Assembly (NCBI GenBank): GCA_041906305.1
Contig: JAYRJL010000001.1
Coordinates: 1,577,528-1,641,527, forward strand
Reading direction: 5' to 3'
DNA: 64,000 nucleotides
Source: SHVZ01 sp041906305
GTDB taxonomy: Bacteria > Pseudomonadota > Alphaproteobacteria > SHVZ01
The notes beneath the pieces were generated by a model. The model did no database searches. It was given only the letters and a program-made list of their open reading frames with translations, and was not told the origin of the DNA. Numbering within the stretch: position 1 is the stretch's first letter; each line of letters starts with the position of its first letter. Made by a program: the position numbers and the translations under genes. Positions 53,826-63,300 of the stretch are shown here, one piece after another.

Positions 53826-55989
53826 CGCCCGGAGCGTGGCCGTACATCGCTTCGGGATCGGGCGTCACCATGTTCGCGCCCGCCTCGAAGCGGAGCTTGC
53901 CGGTGAAGCCCGCGGCATCGAGCGATCTCGTGAAGATCGCGTTGATGTTCTTGGTGATCTCGCCCGGCAGCGCCTCCTTGGTGCGCACCACGAGGTCGAG
54001 CTTCTTCGCCTGCGCGAGGCCGTCGAGCTGGAACTGGCCGAGCCGTGTGAAGTCGGCCTCGACCAGGAAGCGCTTGCCCGGCGGCGTGTCGTCGTCGCCG
54101 TCCTGGCCGCCGTCGCGATGGACGAAGAGACGGAGCTGGCGGATCCCTTCGCCGTCGAAGACCGGCATGAACATCGGCCGCCACTCGCTCGACTGGGCGG
54201 CGTCGGGCGATCCGGCCCGCGACATCTCGCGGAACTCCTCCGAGAGGCGCTGGATCAGCTTGCCGCGTCCTGACTTCTCCAGCGCCTGCACCGAGCTCTC
54301 GCCGAGCCAGCGCTTGAGATCGCCGCCCCCGCGGAGCGCGGTCAGGAAGAAGGCGAGCCCGCCGGCGAGCTGCGGCCCGGGCTTGGCGATGGTCTGATCG
54401 AGCACGGCCTGCGCCGCCTTCGGATCGATCGCGCGCAAGGTCGCCAGCGCTTCGTCGAGCGCCGACCATTGATGCGAGAGTTCCATCAGCGTCGCCGGCT
54501 GGCCGGCGGCCTGACCGGCGGCGGTGGTCCCTGGCGGCTGCATGACGCGAAGCTGGAGCTGGGTTCCCTCGGGCAACGCCACCTTGGCGCCGAGCGTGAA
54601 GAGGCCGAGTGGCGTCTCGACGATCGGCTGGCCGGCGATCGTGGACCCCATCACCGTCGCACCGAAGCTGACGACCCCGCCCTGCGCGGTCAGCGTCGTC
54701 GCCTGCTGGGGAGCGGCCGTGCCGGGGACACGCGGCGTCATCTCGGTCACCTGCAGCAGCAGCGCGGTTCCTGGGCGGAGCGCCAGCACCGGCGCGCCGC
54801 CGAGCGGTGCCGCCGCGCCGGCCGTGGGCTGGCCGCCTGTCGGCGTCGGCGAGACCGAGGTTGCCGGGGCCGACGAAGCTGCGGTCGGTGTCGTGCCTGG
54901 TCGCGGCGTCGGCGAAGAGGCAGGCGTGCGGGCTGTCTGCTGGGCGTCGCCACCTTGAGGTCCGACGCCTTGCTGGCGAGGGCCGGTTTCAGCCGACGAC
55001 GCCGGAGAGGCGAGAGGTGTCACGGCGACGCCTGTCGCGGTCGCAGCCGATGGCGGAGGCGCCCCGGCCACGGCCGCCGGCTGGGCGGTCGCGCCCGGCA
55101 GGGGCGCCGGTGCCGGTGGTTGCGGCGGCGTCTGGGCAACAGGCGCGGCGCGGACCGCCGTCGCCAGCACGGCCGGTGCCTGCGCCGTCGGCGGCGAAGG
55201 CGGCGTGGCAGCCGCCTGGGGCTGAGAAGCGATCGCCTGCGCGGCAGACGGCCCGGGCGCGGGCGGTTGCGCCGCAGGCGTCTGTGCTGTCGGTGTTCCC
55301 GCCGGCGGTGTTCCTGGAGTCGGAAGCGATCCGGCTTGCGCGGGCGCTGCAGAAGGCGACGGGGGCGGTGCGGCGTTCAGGAGCGTCGCCAGCGCGGGTC
55401 CGGACGCAGGGAGCGGCGCGGATGGGGCCTGCGGCAGCGGGGGCGGGCTTGCCGACGCCGTCGGCAATGGCGTCGGCGCGGAAGGCTGAGGAAGCGGTGA
55501 AGGAGCCGCCGCGCTCGGCGCCGGCGTCGAGGGCAGGATCGTCGCCGAAGGAGGCGTCTGGGTCGAAGCCGGTGGCGCCGCGGCAGGGGTCTGCGCCGCG
55601 GCCGGCTGTGGCGTCGGAGTTGTCGGGCGGGGCGATGCCTGCGGCGTCGCGGTTTCGTCCGTGGCGGCAGGCGGCGGGGCGGGTGGCGTTTCCGGAGTCT
55701 CCGCGGTGGCGACCGCGGGAGGCGTCGCCGGGGCCTGCTCGAGCGTCGCGGTGACGACGGTGCCGGGGGCGAGGGACGTCGGCTGTGGTGCCTGTGGCGC
55801 CGAGACGCGCGCGCCGGTGACGACCGCGGGCTCGGGCGTGTCGGCGAGGGGCGAGGAGGGCGCGGCTTCGGGCGTCGGCGCCTGGACCTGCGCCTTGGTG
55901 GCGCCGTCCGCCGGAAGCGGCGTCGGCTGGGGCGCCGTCGCGATCTGCTGCGCCGGCGGTACCGGCGGCGACGGCGCGATCGTGCTCAT
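53815..55989 (-). CDS. FliK-like flagellar protein with long Pro/Ala/Thr region
   Basis: About 724 residues from ATG 55989, which overlaps the flhG stop (ATGA). Residues 1-430 are low-complexity Pro, Ala, Thr, Ser and Gln. The structured C-terminal part (about 430-724) includes a beta-domain (TGTALLLQVTEM-like region), a helical segment and an end like the FliK C-terminal domain (LRLFVHRD, FLVEADFTRLGQFQLDG, VVRTKEALPGEITKNINAIF). FliK measures hook length and triggers the export switch. Position after flhAFG supports a flagellar role, but hook-length control is inferred. Confidence 0.75.
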   Translation of the reverse strand: MSTIAPSPPVPPAQQIATAPQPTPLPADGATKAQVQAPTPEAAPSSPLADTPEPAVVTGARVSAPQAPQPTSLAPGTVVTATLEQAPATPPAVATAETPETPPAPPPAATDETATPQASPRPTTPTPQPAAAQTPAAAPPASTQTPPSATILPSTPAPSAAAPSPLPQPSAPTPLPTASASPPPLPQAPSAPLPASGPALATLLNAAPPPSPSAAPAQAGSLPTPGTPPAGTPTAQTPAAQPPAPGPSAAQAIASQPQAAATPPSPPTAQAPAVLATAVRAAPVAQTPPQPPAPAPLPGATAQPAAVAGAPPPSAATATGVAVTPLASPASSAETGPRQQGVGPQGGDAQQTARTPASSPTPRPGTTPTAASSAPATSVSPTPTGGQPTAGAAAPLGGAPVLALRPGTALLLQVTEMTPRVPGTAAPQQATTLTAQGGVVSFGATVMGSTIAGQPIVETPLGLFTLGAKVALPEGTQLQLRVMQPPGTTAAGQAAGQPATLMELSHQWSALDEALATLRAIDPKAAQAVLDQTIAKPGPQLAGGLAFFLTALRGGGDLKRWLGESSVQALEKSGRGKLIQRLSEEFREMSRAGSPDAAQSSEWRPMFMPVFDGEGIRQLRLFVHRDGGQDGDDDTPPGKRFLVEADFTRLGQFQLDGLAQAKKLDLVVRTKEALPGEITKNINAIFTRSLDAAGFTGKLRFEAGANMVTPDPEAMYGHAPGVSA

Positions 55990-56774
55990 CCGAGGAGGCG
56001 GTCGACCACGCCTTCGATGTCCTGCGCCGCTTCGGTGGCGGGATATTTGGTGAGCAACGGCGACTGGCGCCGGATGCATTCGGCCACCCGCTTGTCGCGG
56101 CGGATGATGCCGGCGAGCGGCGGCGAGATCTTGAGGAAGCCCTGGCAGGCCTTGAGCAGCGTTCCGTAGGTCCGCTGTCCCTCGGCCGCGTTGGTCGCCA
56201 TGTTGACGATGACGCGAAGATCGGCGGTCGGCTCGTCGGCGTGCGTGACCTTGATGTAAGCATAGGCGTCGGTGAGCGCCGTCGGTTCCGGGGTCGTGAT
56301 GACGAGCGTCGTGCCGGCGGAAGCGGCCAGCAGGCGGACCGTGCGGTCGAGGCCGGCGCCGAGATCGAGCACGACCTGATCGTACTGCTTGGCGACGTCG
56401 ACGATCTCGCTCCCGAGCTGCGCCAGGCGCTGCGCCGGCAGGGTCGCCAGCGATCCCGTGCCGGACCGTCCGGCGACGATGTCGAAACCGCCTTCGTCGT
56501 AGCGGGCGGCAGCCTGGGCAAGCCCGATGCGGCCGGTGATGACGCCGCCGAGGTCGCGATCGGGCGTGAGCCCAAGCTGGATGTCGACGTTGGCGAGCCC
56601 AAGGTCGCCGTCGAACAGCAGGGTGCGACGGCCGGCCTTGGCCAGCGCGTGGCTCAGCGTGATCGAGAACCACGTCTTGCCGACGCCGCCCTTGCCCGAC
56701 GCGACGGCGATGACGTTCTTCGCCTTCGTAAGGAGGGCGGTGCGGGGCGCGGGCGCGGGCGTTGCGGTGGTCAT
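55986..56774 (-). CDS. flhG: Flagellar number regulator FlhG (MinD/ParA-like)
   Basis: A 262-residue MinD-type ATPase. ATG 56774 overlaps the flhF stop (ATGA); the longer frame is a shadow of flhF. The deviant Walker A motif ASGKGGVGKTWFSITLS has both Lys residues (28 and 33). The switch region follows (DGDLGLANVDIQLGL) and a C-terminal helix is present. With FlhF it sets number and place of flagella. Confidence 0.9.
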   Translation of the reverse strand: MTTATPAPAPRTALLTKAKNVIAVASGKGGVGKTWFSITLSHALAKAGRRTLLFDGDLGLANVDIQLGLTPDRDLGGVITGRIGLAQAAARYDEGGFDIVAGRSGTGSLATLPAQRLAQLGSEIVDVAKQYDQVVLDLGAGLDRTVRLLAASAGTTLVITTPEPTALTDAYAYIKVTHADEPTADLRVIVNMATNAAEGQRTYGTLLKACQGFLKISPPLAGIIRRDKRVAECIRRQSPLLTKYPATEAAQDIEGVVDRLLG

Positions 56775-57769
56775 GAGTAGGCTCGCTTGAGAGGAGCGGC
56801 AGCCTCTTCGGCTACCAGATCGGGAAGCAAGAGTCGGGCCATGGCCACGGGGTTGAGCGGATTGAGTCCGTCGACCACCGCAGATGTGACGCTTGCATCC
56901 GCGAGTTTCAACCGCCCGGCCTCGGCTGCCACCAGAAGGCTGCCGAGACGCCGGGCGAGATCGAGACGGGTGATGATGAGTCGGGTCGCGCCGACCTCGG
57001 CGAAGGCGCGGGCGACCTCGGCCGCCTCCAGCGGATCGGTGCCGGCGGCCATCACCAGGCAAGTATCGCCCTGGGTCGCCTGCACGAAGGGACGGAGAAT
57101 GCCCATGTCGTCCGGGCTGAACGGATTGCGGCCGGCGGTGTCGATGACCGTCAGCGTGTCCTTGCGGTATCCCGCTAAGGTCTCCTTGAGACGCTGCGAG
57201 GTGTCGATGCGGGCAACCTCCACCTTGAGCACCTTGCCGAACACCTGGAGCTGCTCGTATCCCCCGGCCCGCTCGGTGTCGGTGGTGATCAGGTGCACGG
57301 GCTTCCGCGCCAGTGCTGCGCGGGCGGCGATCTTGGCGACGGTCAGCGTCTTTCCCTGGCCGGGAGGGCCGATCAGGATGATCGGCTTGGTCGGCTTCAG
57401 GTCGTTGATCGGCTGGAAGGAGAAGACGTCGTCGAGCGCGCCGGCGAGCGCCAGGATCGGGTCGTCGATGCCGAGCGCCGTAGCACTCCGGAGCATCCGT
57501 TCGGCGAGGTTGGGAGCGACGCCGTGACGCGAGAGGGCGTCGGACAGGTATTCGATGGTGTCGCGCTTCTTTCCCGGCGGCTTCAGCGGGGAGGGTTCGG
57601 GCGCGGCCTCGAACTCGGGGTCGGCGCCGTCGAGCGCCGCCGTCAGGCGCACGCCCTTGCCGCCTTCGCCCTTCTGGGTCGAGACGATGATCGCGTCCTC
57701 GCCCAGATGGTCGCGCACCATCTTCATCGCTTCCGACATGGTGCGCGCGTTGAAGGTCTTGAGACGCAT
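56771..57769 (-). CDS. flhF: Flagellar biosynthesis GTPase FlhF
   Basis: A 332-residue SRP-like GTPase. The N-terminal basic segment (MRLKTFNARTMSEAMKMV) and NG domain are visible: P-loop ILIGPPGQGKTLTVAKIA near 130-147, DTERAGGYEQL, the DTAGRNPF loop and TRLDLARRLGSLL. The P-loop has PGQGKT where SRP GTPases often have TGVGKT. Length is short for FlhF because the middle region is brief. It recruits early flagellar proteins to the pole in related bacteria. Confidence 0.92.
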   Translation of the reverse strand: MRLKTFNARTMSEAMKMVRDHLGEDAIIVSTQKGEGGKGVRLTAALDGADPEFEAAPEPSPLKPPGKKRDTIEYLSDALSRHGVAPNLAERMLRSATALGIDDPILALAGALDDVFSFQPINDLKPTKPIILIGPPGQGKTLTVAKIAARAALARKPVHLITTDTERAGGYEQLQVFGKVLKVEVARIDTSQRLKETLAGYRKDTLTVIDTAGRNPFSPDDMGILRPFVQATQGDTCLVMAAGTDPLEAAEVARAFAEVGATRLIITRLDLARRLGSLLVAAEAGRLKLADASVTSAVVDGLNPLNPVAMARLLLPDLVAEEAAAPLKRAYS

Positions 57770-57786
57770 GTCTCCCGGCTATCCCC

Positions 57787-59895
57787 TCAGATCTGTCCCA
57801 GCGTCTTGATGCGTGCCTTCGGATGAACCTCGCTCTGCGACATCACGACGGTCGCCGGGCGAAAACGCTCGATGATCGAGCGGACATAGGGGCGCACGCC
57901 GGGGCTCGTCAGCAGCACCGGGATCTCGCCCATCATCGCATAGCGCTCGAAGGTCGTCCTGACCGCCTGCATGAACTCCTGCAGCTTGGAGGGCGCCATC
58001 GAGAGCTGGCGATCCTCCCCCTGGCCGACCAGGGATTCGGCGAAGGCCTGCTCCCAGTCGGGCGATAGCGTGACCAGCGGGATGTAGCCCTGGTCGGCGG
58101 AGTACTGGTCGCTGAGCTGGCGCGAAAGCCGCGTGCGCACGTGCTCGGTGATGAAGCCGATGTTGCGCGAGAGGCTCGAGCCTTCGGAGATCGCCTCCAG
58201 GATCGTCGGAAGGTCGCGGATCGACACGCGTTCAGAGAGAAGGTTCTGCAGCACGCGCTGCAGGCCGCCGACGGTGATCTGCGTCGGCACAACGTCGCCG
58301 ACCAGCTTCTGGTGGTGCGAGGCGCATTCGTCGAGCAGCTTCTGCGTCTCCGAGTAGGAGAGCAGGTCGGGCATGTTGTCCTTCACCACCTCGGTCAGGT
58401 GCGTGGTGATGACCGTCGGCGGATCGACGACGGTGTAGCCCTTGAACATCGCCTCTTCGCGCATGGCGGCGTTCACCCACATTGCCGGCAGGCCGAAGGT
58501 CGGCTCGCTGGTCTCCTCGCCCTGGAGGGCGATCTTGCCGCCGCGCGGATCCATGACCAGCAGCATGCCGGTACGAAGATCGCCGCGGCCGGCTTCGACT
58601 TCCTTGACCCGGACCACGTAGGTGTTCGAGGGGAGCTGCAGGTTATCCTGGATGCGGACCGACGGCATGATGAAGCCGACCTCGGACGCCAGCTGGCGGC
58701 GGAGCGCCTTGATCTGGTCGGTCAGCCTGCCGCCATCGGTGTTGCGGATCAGCGGCAGCAGCCCGTAACCGAGCTCGAGCCGTATCAGGTCGATCGCGAG
58801 CGCGGTCGAGATCGGCTCCTCGGCGACCGGCACCGGTTGCGCCGCGACTTCGGCCGCCTGCTGCTTCTCCTTCTCCATCGACTGGAAGCGCATGAAGGCG
58901 ACGCCGCCGGCGACGCCTGCGATCAGGAGGAAGGGCAGCATGGGAATGCCGGGCAGCAGGCTCATGCCCGCCATCACCGCCGCCGACATGCCGAGCGCGG
59001 TCGGATAGGCCGACAGCTGGCCCAGCATGGCCTTGTCTTCCTTGTCGGAGGCGCCCGCCTTCGTGACGAGGAGACCTGCGGCGGTCGAGATGATGAGCGC
59101 CGGCATCTGCGAGACCAGGCCGTCGCCGACGGTCAGGACCGTGTAGTTGTTGAGCGCCTGGGTCAACGACAGGCCGTGCTGCAGCGGCCCGATGATCAGG
59201 CCGCCGATGACGTTGATGAAGGTGATGAGGACGCCGGCGATCGCATCGCCGCGGACGAACTTGGACGCGCCGTCCATCGCGCCGTAGAACTGGGACTCGT
59301 CCTCGAGCTCCTTGCGCCGGCGCTTCGCTTCCTTCTCGTCGACGAGGCCGGCGGAAAGATCGGCGTCGATCGCCATCTGCTTGCCGGGCATGCCGTCGAG
59401 GGCGAAGCGCGCCGCGACTTCGGCGATGCGGCCCGAGCCCTTGGTGATGACGATGAAGTTCACGATCACCAGGATCGTAAAGACGATGATGCCGATGACG
59501 AAGTTGCCGCCCATCATGAACTTGCCGAAGGCCTCGATGACCTTTCCGGCAGCGGCGGTGCCTTCGTGCCCATGCTCGAGGATCAGGCGCGTGGACGCCA
59601 GGTTCAGCGACAGCCTGAGCATCGTCGAGACGAGCAGGATGGTCGGGAAGGCGTTGATCTCGAGCGACTTCTGGATGAACAGCACGGTCATCAGGATGAT
59701 GACCGACAGCGTGATGGAGATCGCGAGCGACACGTCCAGAAGCCAGGTCGGCATCGGAAACACGAGCACGCCCAGGATCGCGATGATCCCGAACGGCATG
59801 AGGAGGTCGCCGGTGCCGTTGAAGCCGAAGCGGCGCAACAGGCCCCCCAGGCCGGGACCGGCGGCGGGAACTGCTGTCTGCTGGGTGTCGGCCAT
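57787..59895 (-). CDS. flhA: Flagellar biosynthesis protein FlhA
   Basis: A 702-residue export-gate protein. Eight membrane helices fill the first 335 residues; the FHIPEP-type loop, with GSGRIAEVAARFALDGMPGKQMAIDADL, is near 154-181. The cytoplasmic domain after about 345 holds the DPPTVITTHLTEVVK segment and an RRQLASEVGFIMP segment. It starts 29 bases downstream of flbD and is followed after 17 bases by flhF. Confidence 0.97.
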   Translation of the reverse strand: MADTQQTAVPAAGPGLGGLLRRFGFNGTGDLLMPFGIIAILGVLVFPMPTWLLDVSLAISITLSVIILMTVLFIQKSLEINAFPTILLVSTMLRLSLNLASTRLILEHGHEGTAAAGKVIEAFGKFMMGGNFVIGIIVFTILVIVNFIVITKGSGRIAEVAARFALDGMPGKQMAIDADLSAGLVDEKEAKRRRKELEDESQFYGAMDGASKFVRGDAIAGVLITFINVIGGLIIGPLQHGLSLTQALNNYTVLTVGDGLVSQMPALIISTAAGLLVTKAGASDKEDKAMLGQLSAYPTALGMSAAVMAGMSLLPGIPMLPFLLIAGVAGGVAFMRFQSMEKEKQQAAEVAAQPVPVAEEPISTALAIDLIRLELGYGLLPLIRNTDGGRLTDQIKALRRQLASEVGFIMPSVRIQDNLQLPSNTYVVRVKEVEAGRGDLRTGMLLVMDPRGGKIALQGEETSEPTFGLPAMWVNAAMREEAMFKGYTVVDPPTVITTHLTEVVKDNMPDLLSYSETQKLLDECASHHQKLVGDVVPTQITVGGLQRVLQNLLSERVSIRDLPTILEAISEGSSLSRNIGFITEHVRTRLSRQLSDQYSADQGYIPLVTLSPDWEQAFAESLVGQGEDRQLSMAPSKLQEFMQAVRTTFERYAMMGEIPVLLTSPGVRPYVRSIIERFRPATVVMSQSEVHPKARIKTLGQI

Positions 59896-59924
59896 CGTGT
59901 TCGGGCTCGCTCGGGCCTAGTGCG

Positions 59925-61298
59925 TCAGCCCGTCGGAACCCGCTCGCCTTCGCCCGGCATCGGGATCGGCACGCCTTCCTGGCTGTACTGCTTCAGCTTG
60001 TTGCGGAGCGTGCGGATGGAGATGCCGAGAATGTTCGCGGCATGCGTGCGGTTGCCGAGGCAATGCTGCAGCGTGTCGATGATCAGGTCGCGCTCGACGT
60101 CGGCGACGGTGCGCCCGACCATCGGCGCGCGGTCGCCGGTCGCGGCGCGCCCGGCCTGGGCCGTCGCCGCCGGCGGAACCACGGCCGTGGGCTCTGCCTT
60201 GGCGCCGGTCAGCATGATGTTGTCGGCCTCGATCGCGGCGCCCGACGCCAGAAGGACGGCCCGATGCATCGTGTTCTCGAGCTCGCGGACGTTGCCCTTC
60301 CAGTGGTGGCCCTTGAGAAGATCGATCGCGGCCGGCGAAAGCGGCTTCGGCGGCATGCCGTTGGCCTCGGCATACTTACGCACGAAGTGCTCGGCGAGAG
60401 GCACGATGTCGCCGGGCCGCTCGCGCAGCGACGGCATGCGCAGATTGAAGACGTTGAGCCGGAAGTAGAGATCCTCGCGGAAGTCACCCTTCTTGACCGA
60501 GTCCTCGAGGTCGCGGTTCGAGGTCGCGACCAGGCGGATGTTGACCTTCACCGGCTGGTTGCCGCCGACGCGGTCGATCTCGCGCTCCTGGATCGCGCGC
60601 AGCAGCTTGGCCTGGAGGCGGGGATGCATCTCGCTGATCTCGTCGAGCAGCAACGTGCCGCCGTTCGCCTCCTCGAACTTGCCGATGCGGCGCGTGACGG
60701 CGCCGGTGAAGGCACCCTTCTCGTGACCGAAAAGCTCGCTTTCGAGCAGGTTTTCCGGGATCGCCGCGCAGTTGACCGAAACGAACTTCTCGGTCGACCG
60801 CCGGCTCTTCGCGTGGAGGAAGCGGGCCATCACCTCCTTGCCGGTTCCGGACTCTCCGGTGATCAGCACGGAAGCGTCGGAGGGGGCGATCTGCTCGGCG
60901 AGCTTGATGGTGCTCGCCATCGCCGGGTCCTTGAAGACGACGCTGGTCGACTCCTCGGTCACCGCGGCGATCACTGCGGCGATCAGCTCGGCATTCGGCG
61001 GAAGCGGCACGTACTCCTTGGCACCGGCCTTGATCGCTGCCACCGCCGCATCGGCGCTGGTGCCGATGCCGCAGGCGACGACCGGCACGTGGATCCGCTC
61101 GTTCTTGAGCGATGACACCAGGTTGGCGATGTCGAGCTTGACGTCGATCATCACCAGGTCGGCGCCCTGTCCGGAGCGGAGCTGGGTCAGGCCCGAGGGG
61201 ATCGACTGGACGTGCGCGACCTTGGCGCCACGGTCCATCGCGATCTTTCCCGCGGCGGTGATGTGCCCGTCGAGCGAGCCGATGATCAGTAGGCGCAT
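59925..61298 (-). CDS. flbD: Sigma-54-dependent flagellar regulator FlbD
   Basis: A 457-residue NtrC-family activator. The receiver (about 1-115) keeps Asp 52 but has lost the acidic pocket at its N-terminus (IIGSLDGH) and the late Lys (YVPLP), as in Caulobacter FlbD. The AAA+ domain has Walker A GESGTGKE at 148-155 and the sigma-54 contact GAFTGA at 195-200. The C-terminal helix-turn-helix reads LGNRTHAANILGISIRTLRNKL. It should switch on class III flagellar genes. Confidence 0.92.
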   Translation of the reverse strand: MRLLIIGSLDGHITAAGKIAMDRGAKVAHVQSIPSGLTQLRSGQGADLVMIDVKLDIANLVSSLKNERIHVPVVACGIGTSADAAVAAIKAGAKEYVPLPPNAELIAAVIAAVTEESTSVVFKDPAMASTIKLAEQIAPSDASVLITGESGTGKEVMARFLHAKSRRSTEKFVSVNCAAIPENLLESELFGHEKGAFTGAVTRRIGKFEEANGGTLLLDEISEMHPRLQAKLLRAIQEREIDRVGGNQPVKVNIRLVATSNRDLEDSVKKGDFREDLYFRLNVFNLRMPSLRERPGDIVPLAEHFVRKYAEANGMPPKPLSPAAIDLLKGHHWKGNVRELENTMHRAVLLASGAAIEADNIMLTGAKAEPTAVVPPAATAQAGRAATGDRAPMVGRTVADVERDLIIDTLQHCLGNRTHAANILGISIRTLRNKLKQYSQEGVPIPMPGEGERVPTG

Positions 61299-61325
61299 CT
61301 TCGTCTCCGTGTCCCTGGAGGGCCG

Positions 61326-62174
61326 CTACTCGAGCGAACCCAGCCGCTTCTCGGGCGGCAGGACGGTGTTGAGCAGTATCTCGATCCGGGTCGGATTCTC
61401 CTGCCGTCCGATCGCGGACGCCCCGATCACGTAGAGCCGATGGACCAGCGCCTCCTCGGCGGAGTTGCGGTCGAGCTTGGAGGCCAGCGGTGCGAACACC
61501 ATGTTGGCGAGCACCGCGCCGTAGAAGGTCGTGAGAAGGGCGACGGCCATGGCGGGGCCGATCGCAGAAGGATTGTCGAGCTGGCCCAGCATCTGGACGA
61601 GACCGACCAGCGTCCCGATGAGCCCCATCGCCGGCGCCACCTCGGCGGCCTTGCGAAGGATCGACGCGCTCTTGGCGTGACGGCCCTGGATCGACGATTG
61701 CTCCTGCGCCATCACCTCCTCGACGTCCTCGGGCGTCGCGCCGTCGACGACGAGGCCGATCGCCCGGCGGAGGAAAGGAGCGTCGCGCAGATGGACGAGC
61801 TGGCGCTCGAGCGCGAGCACGCCTTCGTTGCGAGCCAGCCGGGCGAGATCGAGTACGCGCCGGGCGGCATCTCCGCAATCGGGCGTTCCGGAGAACAGCG
61901 CTACCAACATCAGCCGTTGCGCCCGCCAGATCTCGGGAAGCGAGAACGAGATCGTCGTCACCGCGAAGGTGCCGCCGAAGACGATGAGGATCGACGGCAG
62001 ATCGACGAAGGCGCTCGGCGCCCCGCCGACCATGGCCGCGATCAGCAGCACGGCGAAGCCGACGCCGAGTCCCAACACACCGGCCATGTCGGGGCCGGAG
62101 CGCTGCGCGGGCGCGGCCGCGCCTGCGGCGCGACTGCCGCCGGCGACCTTCAGCTTGGGAGCGGGTTCGGCCAT
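61326..62174 (-). CDS. MotA-like flagellar motor stator protein
   Basis: A 282-residue MotA/PomA/TolQ-family protein with four membrane helices: about 30-50, 58-78, 178-198 and 210-230. The third-helix segment APAMGLIGTLVGLVQMLGQL and fourth-helix AVALLTTFYGAVLANMVFAPLA match MotA/PomA. An MotA basic loop is in the cytoplasmic part. It lies inside the fliN-flbD run. A MotB partner is not in the window. Confidence 0.86.
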   Translation of the reverse strand: MAEPAPKLKVAGGSRAAGAAAPAQRSGPDMAGVLGLGVGFAVLLIAAMVGGAPSAFVDLPSILIVFGGTFAVTTISFSLPEIWRAQRLMLVALFSGTPDCGDAARRVLDLARLARNEGVLALERQLVHLRDAPFLRRAIGLVVDGATPEDVEEVMAQEQSSIQGRHAKSASILRKAAEVAPAMGLIGTLVGLVQMLGQLDNPSAIGPAMAVALLTTFYGAVLANMVFAPLASKLDRNSAEEALVHRLYVIGASAIGRQENPTRIEILLNTVLPPEKRLGSLE

Positions 62175-62178
62175 CAGG

Positions 62179-62532
62179 TTACTGCGAGCGGTCCGACTTG
62201 ATGATCTCGGTCATCGTCACGCCCAGGCGTTCGTCGACGATGACGACTTCGCCGCGCGCAACCAGCCGGTTGTTGACGTAGATGTCGATCGCCTCGCCGA
62301 CCTTGCGGTCGAGCTCCACGACGGCGCCGCGGCCGAGCTTCAGCAACTGGCTTACCTGCATCGTCGACTTGCCGAGCACGGCCGAGATCTGAACCGGGAT
62401 GTCATAGACCGCCTCGAGGTCGCGAGCGGTCGCGGTGCGTTGTCCTTCGAGGCGATCCTCGTCCTCTTCCTCGCCCTTGTTGGCGCTCTGGCCTTCAAGC
62501 TCGGTCAGTTCGAGGTTGTCGTCGTTAGGCAT
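62179..62532 (-). CDS. fliN: Flagellar motor switch protein FliN
   Basis: A 117-residue SpoA-domain protein: an acidic N-terminal tail (about 1-30) and the switch domain (LEAVYDIPVQISAVLGKSTM, LLKLGRGAVVELDRKVGEAI, VNNRLVARGEVVIVDERLGV). It builds the C-ring with FliG and FliM. A MotA-like gene follows after 4 bases. Confidence 0.95.
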   Translation of the reverse strand: MPNDDNLELTELEGQSANKGEEEDEDRLEGQRTATARDLEAVYDIPVQISAVLGKSTMQVSQLLKLGRGAVVELDRKVGEAIDIYVNNRLVARGEVVIVDERLGVTMTEIIKSDRSQ

Positions 62533-62562
62533 GGTCTTGCTCCTTCAAGCTCGCGTGAGCCG

Positions 62563-63285
62563 TCACTCGTTGGGAGCCAGCGGCGGCTGGCTCGAGTCGT
62601 CGGGGGCGGATTCCGGCGGCACCAGGGCGCGGCCGACGACGGCCGCGACCTGCTCGATCGATTGCTGGACCAGCCGCTCTGCGCCGCCCGAGGACCATTC
62701 GATCCGGCAATCGCCGTCGCCGAGCGCGGGCTCGCCGAAGACGACCAGCTGGCCCTCGAAGCTGGTCGCCTTGCCGGCCTGCGCGATGCGCGGCTTCAGC
62801 GTCTCGACCAGATCTTCGGGAACGCGGATGACGACGCGCGGCTCTTCGATGAGCGTCTCCAGCACCTGACGGACCAGGGCCTGGATCTCGTCGGAGCCGT
62901 GGCGGCGCACGTATTCTGGAAGCACCTTGCGGACGATCGTGTGCGTGACCTCGAGCGCCCCGCGCATCAGCTCGACGACGCCCTCGCGTTGCGCCCGGTC
63001 GAGCTGGCCGAGCGCGCGGCTGACCTGGTCGAGCGCGTCGGCGGCGCGGCGTTCGAGCGAGGCGTGGGCCTCGGAGATGCCGGCGTTGCGGCCCTCGAGG
63101 AATCCGGCCTGGCGCGCCGCGGCCAGCTCCTCCTCGGAGAAGGTCGGCGGCGGCGGCTCTGCATTGGCCGCGGCCTCGGCTTCGAGCTTGGCGCGTTCTT
63201 CCGCTTCCGCCTTCTCGCGCGCGCGGTCCGCCGCGTCCTCGTCGAAGCTGTCCTCGAACAGGAAGGGCCGGATGATGGTGGACAA
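62563..63285 (-). CDS. fliH: Flagellar assembly protein FliH
   Basis: A 240-residue negative regulator of the FliI export ATPase. The N-terminal region is Glu/Ala-rich and charged, followed by a coiled coil and the FliH C-terminal domain (about 150-235). The start is TTG 63285 with AGGAG 9 bases upstream, which is a rare start codon but is the only good option. It follows fliG after 15 bases and precedes fliN. In some alphaproteobacteria the gene is called flbE. Confidence 0.85.
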   Translation of the reverse strand: MSTIIRPFLFEDSFDEDAADRAREKAEAEERAKLEAEAAANAEPPPPTFSEEELAAARQAGFLEGRNAGISEAHASLERRAADALDQVSRALGQLDRAQREGVVELMRGALEVTHTIVRKVLPEYVRRHGSDEIQALVRQVLETLIEEPRVVIRVPEDLVETLKPRIAQAGKATSFEGQLVVFGEPALGDGDCRIEWSSGGAERLVQQSIEQVAAVVGRALVPPESAPDDSSQPPLAPNE

Positions 63286-63300
63286 TGCCCTGGGCTCCTA

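Noticed and set aside
58141..60468. 775-residue frame on the plus strand
   Set aside because: Antisense to flhA and flbD, which are clear; His/Arg/Asp-rich composition typical of high-GC shadow frames.
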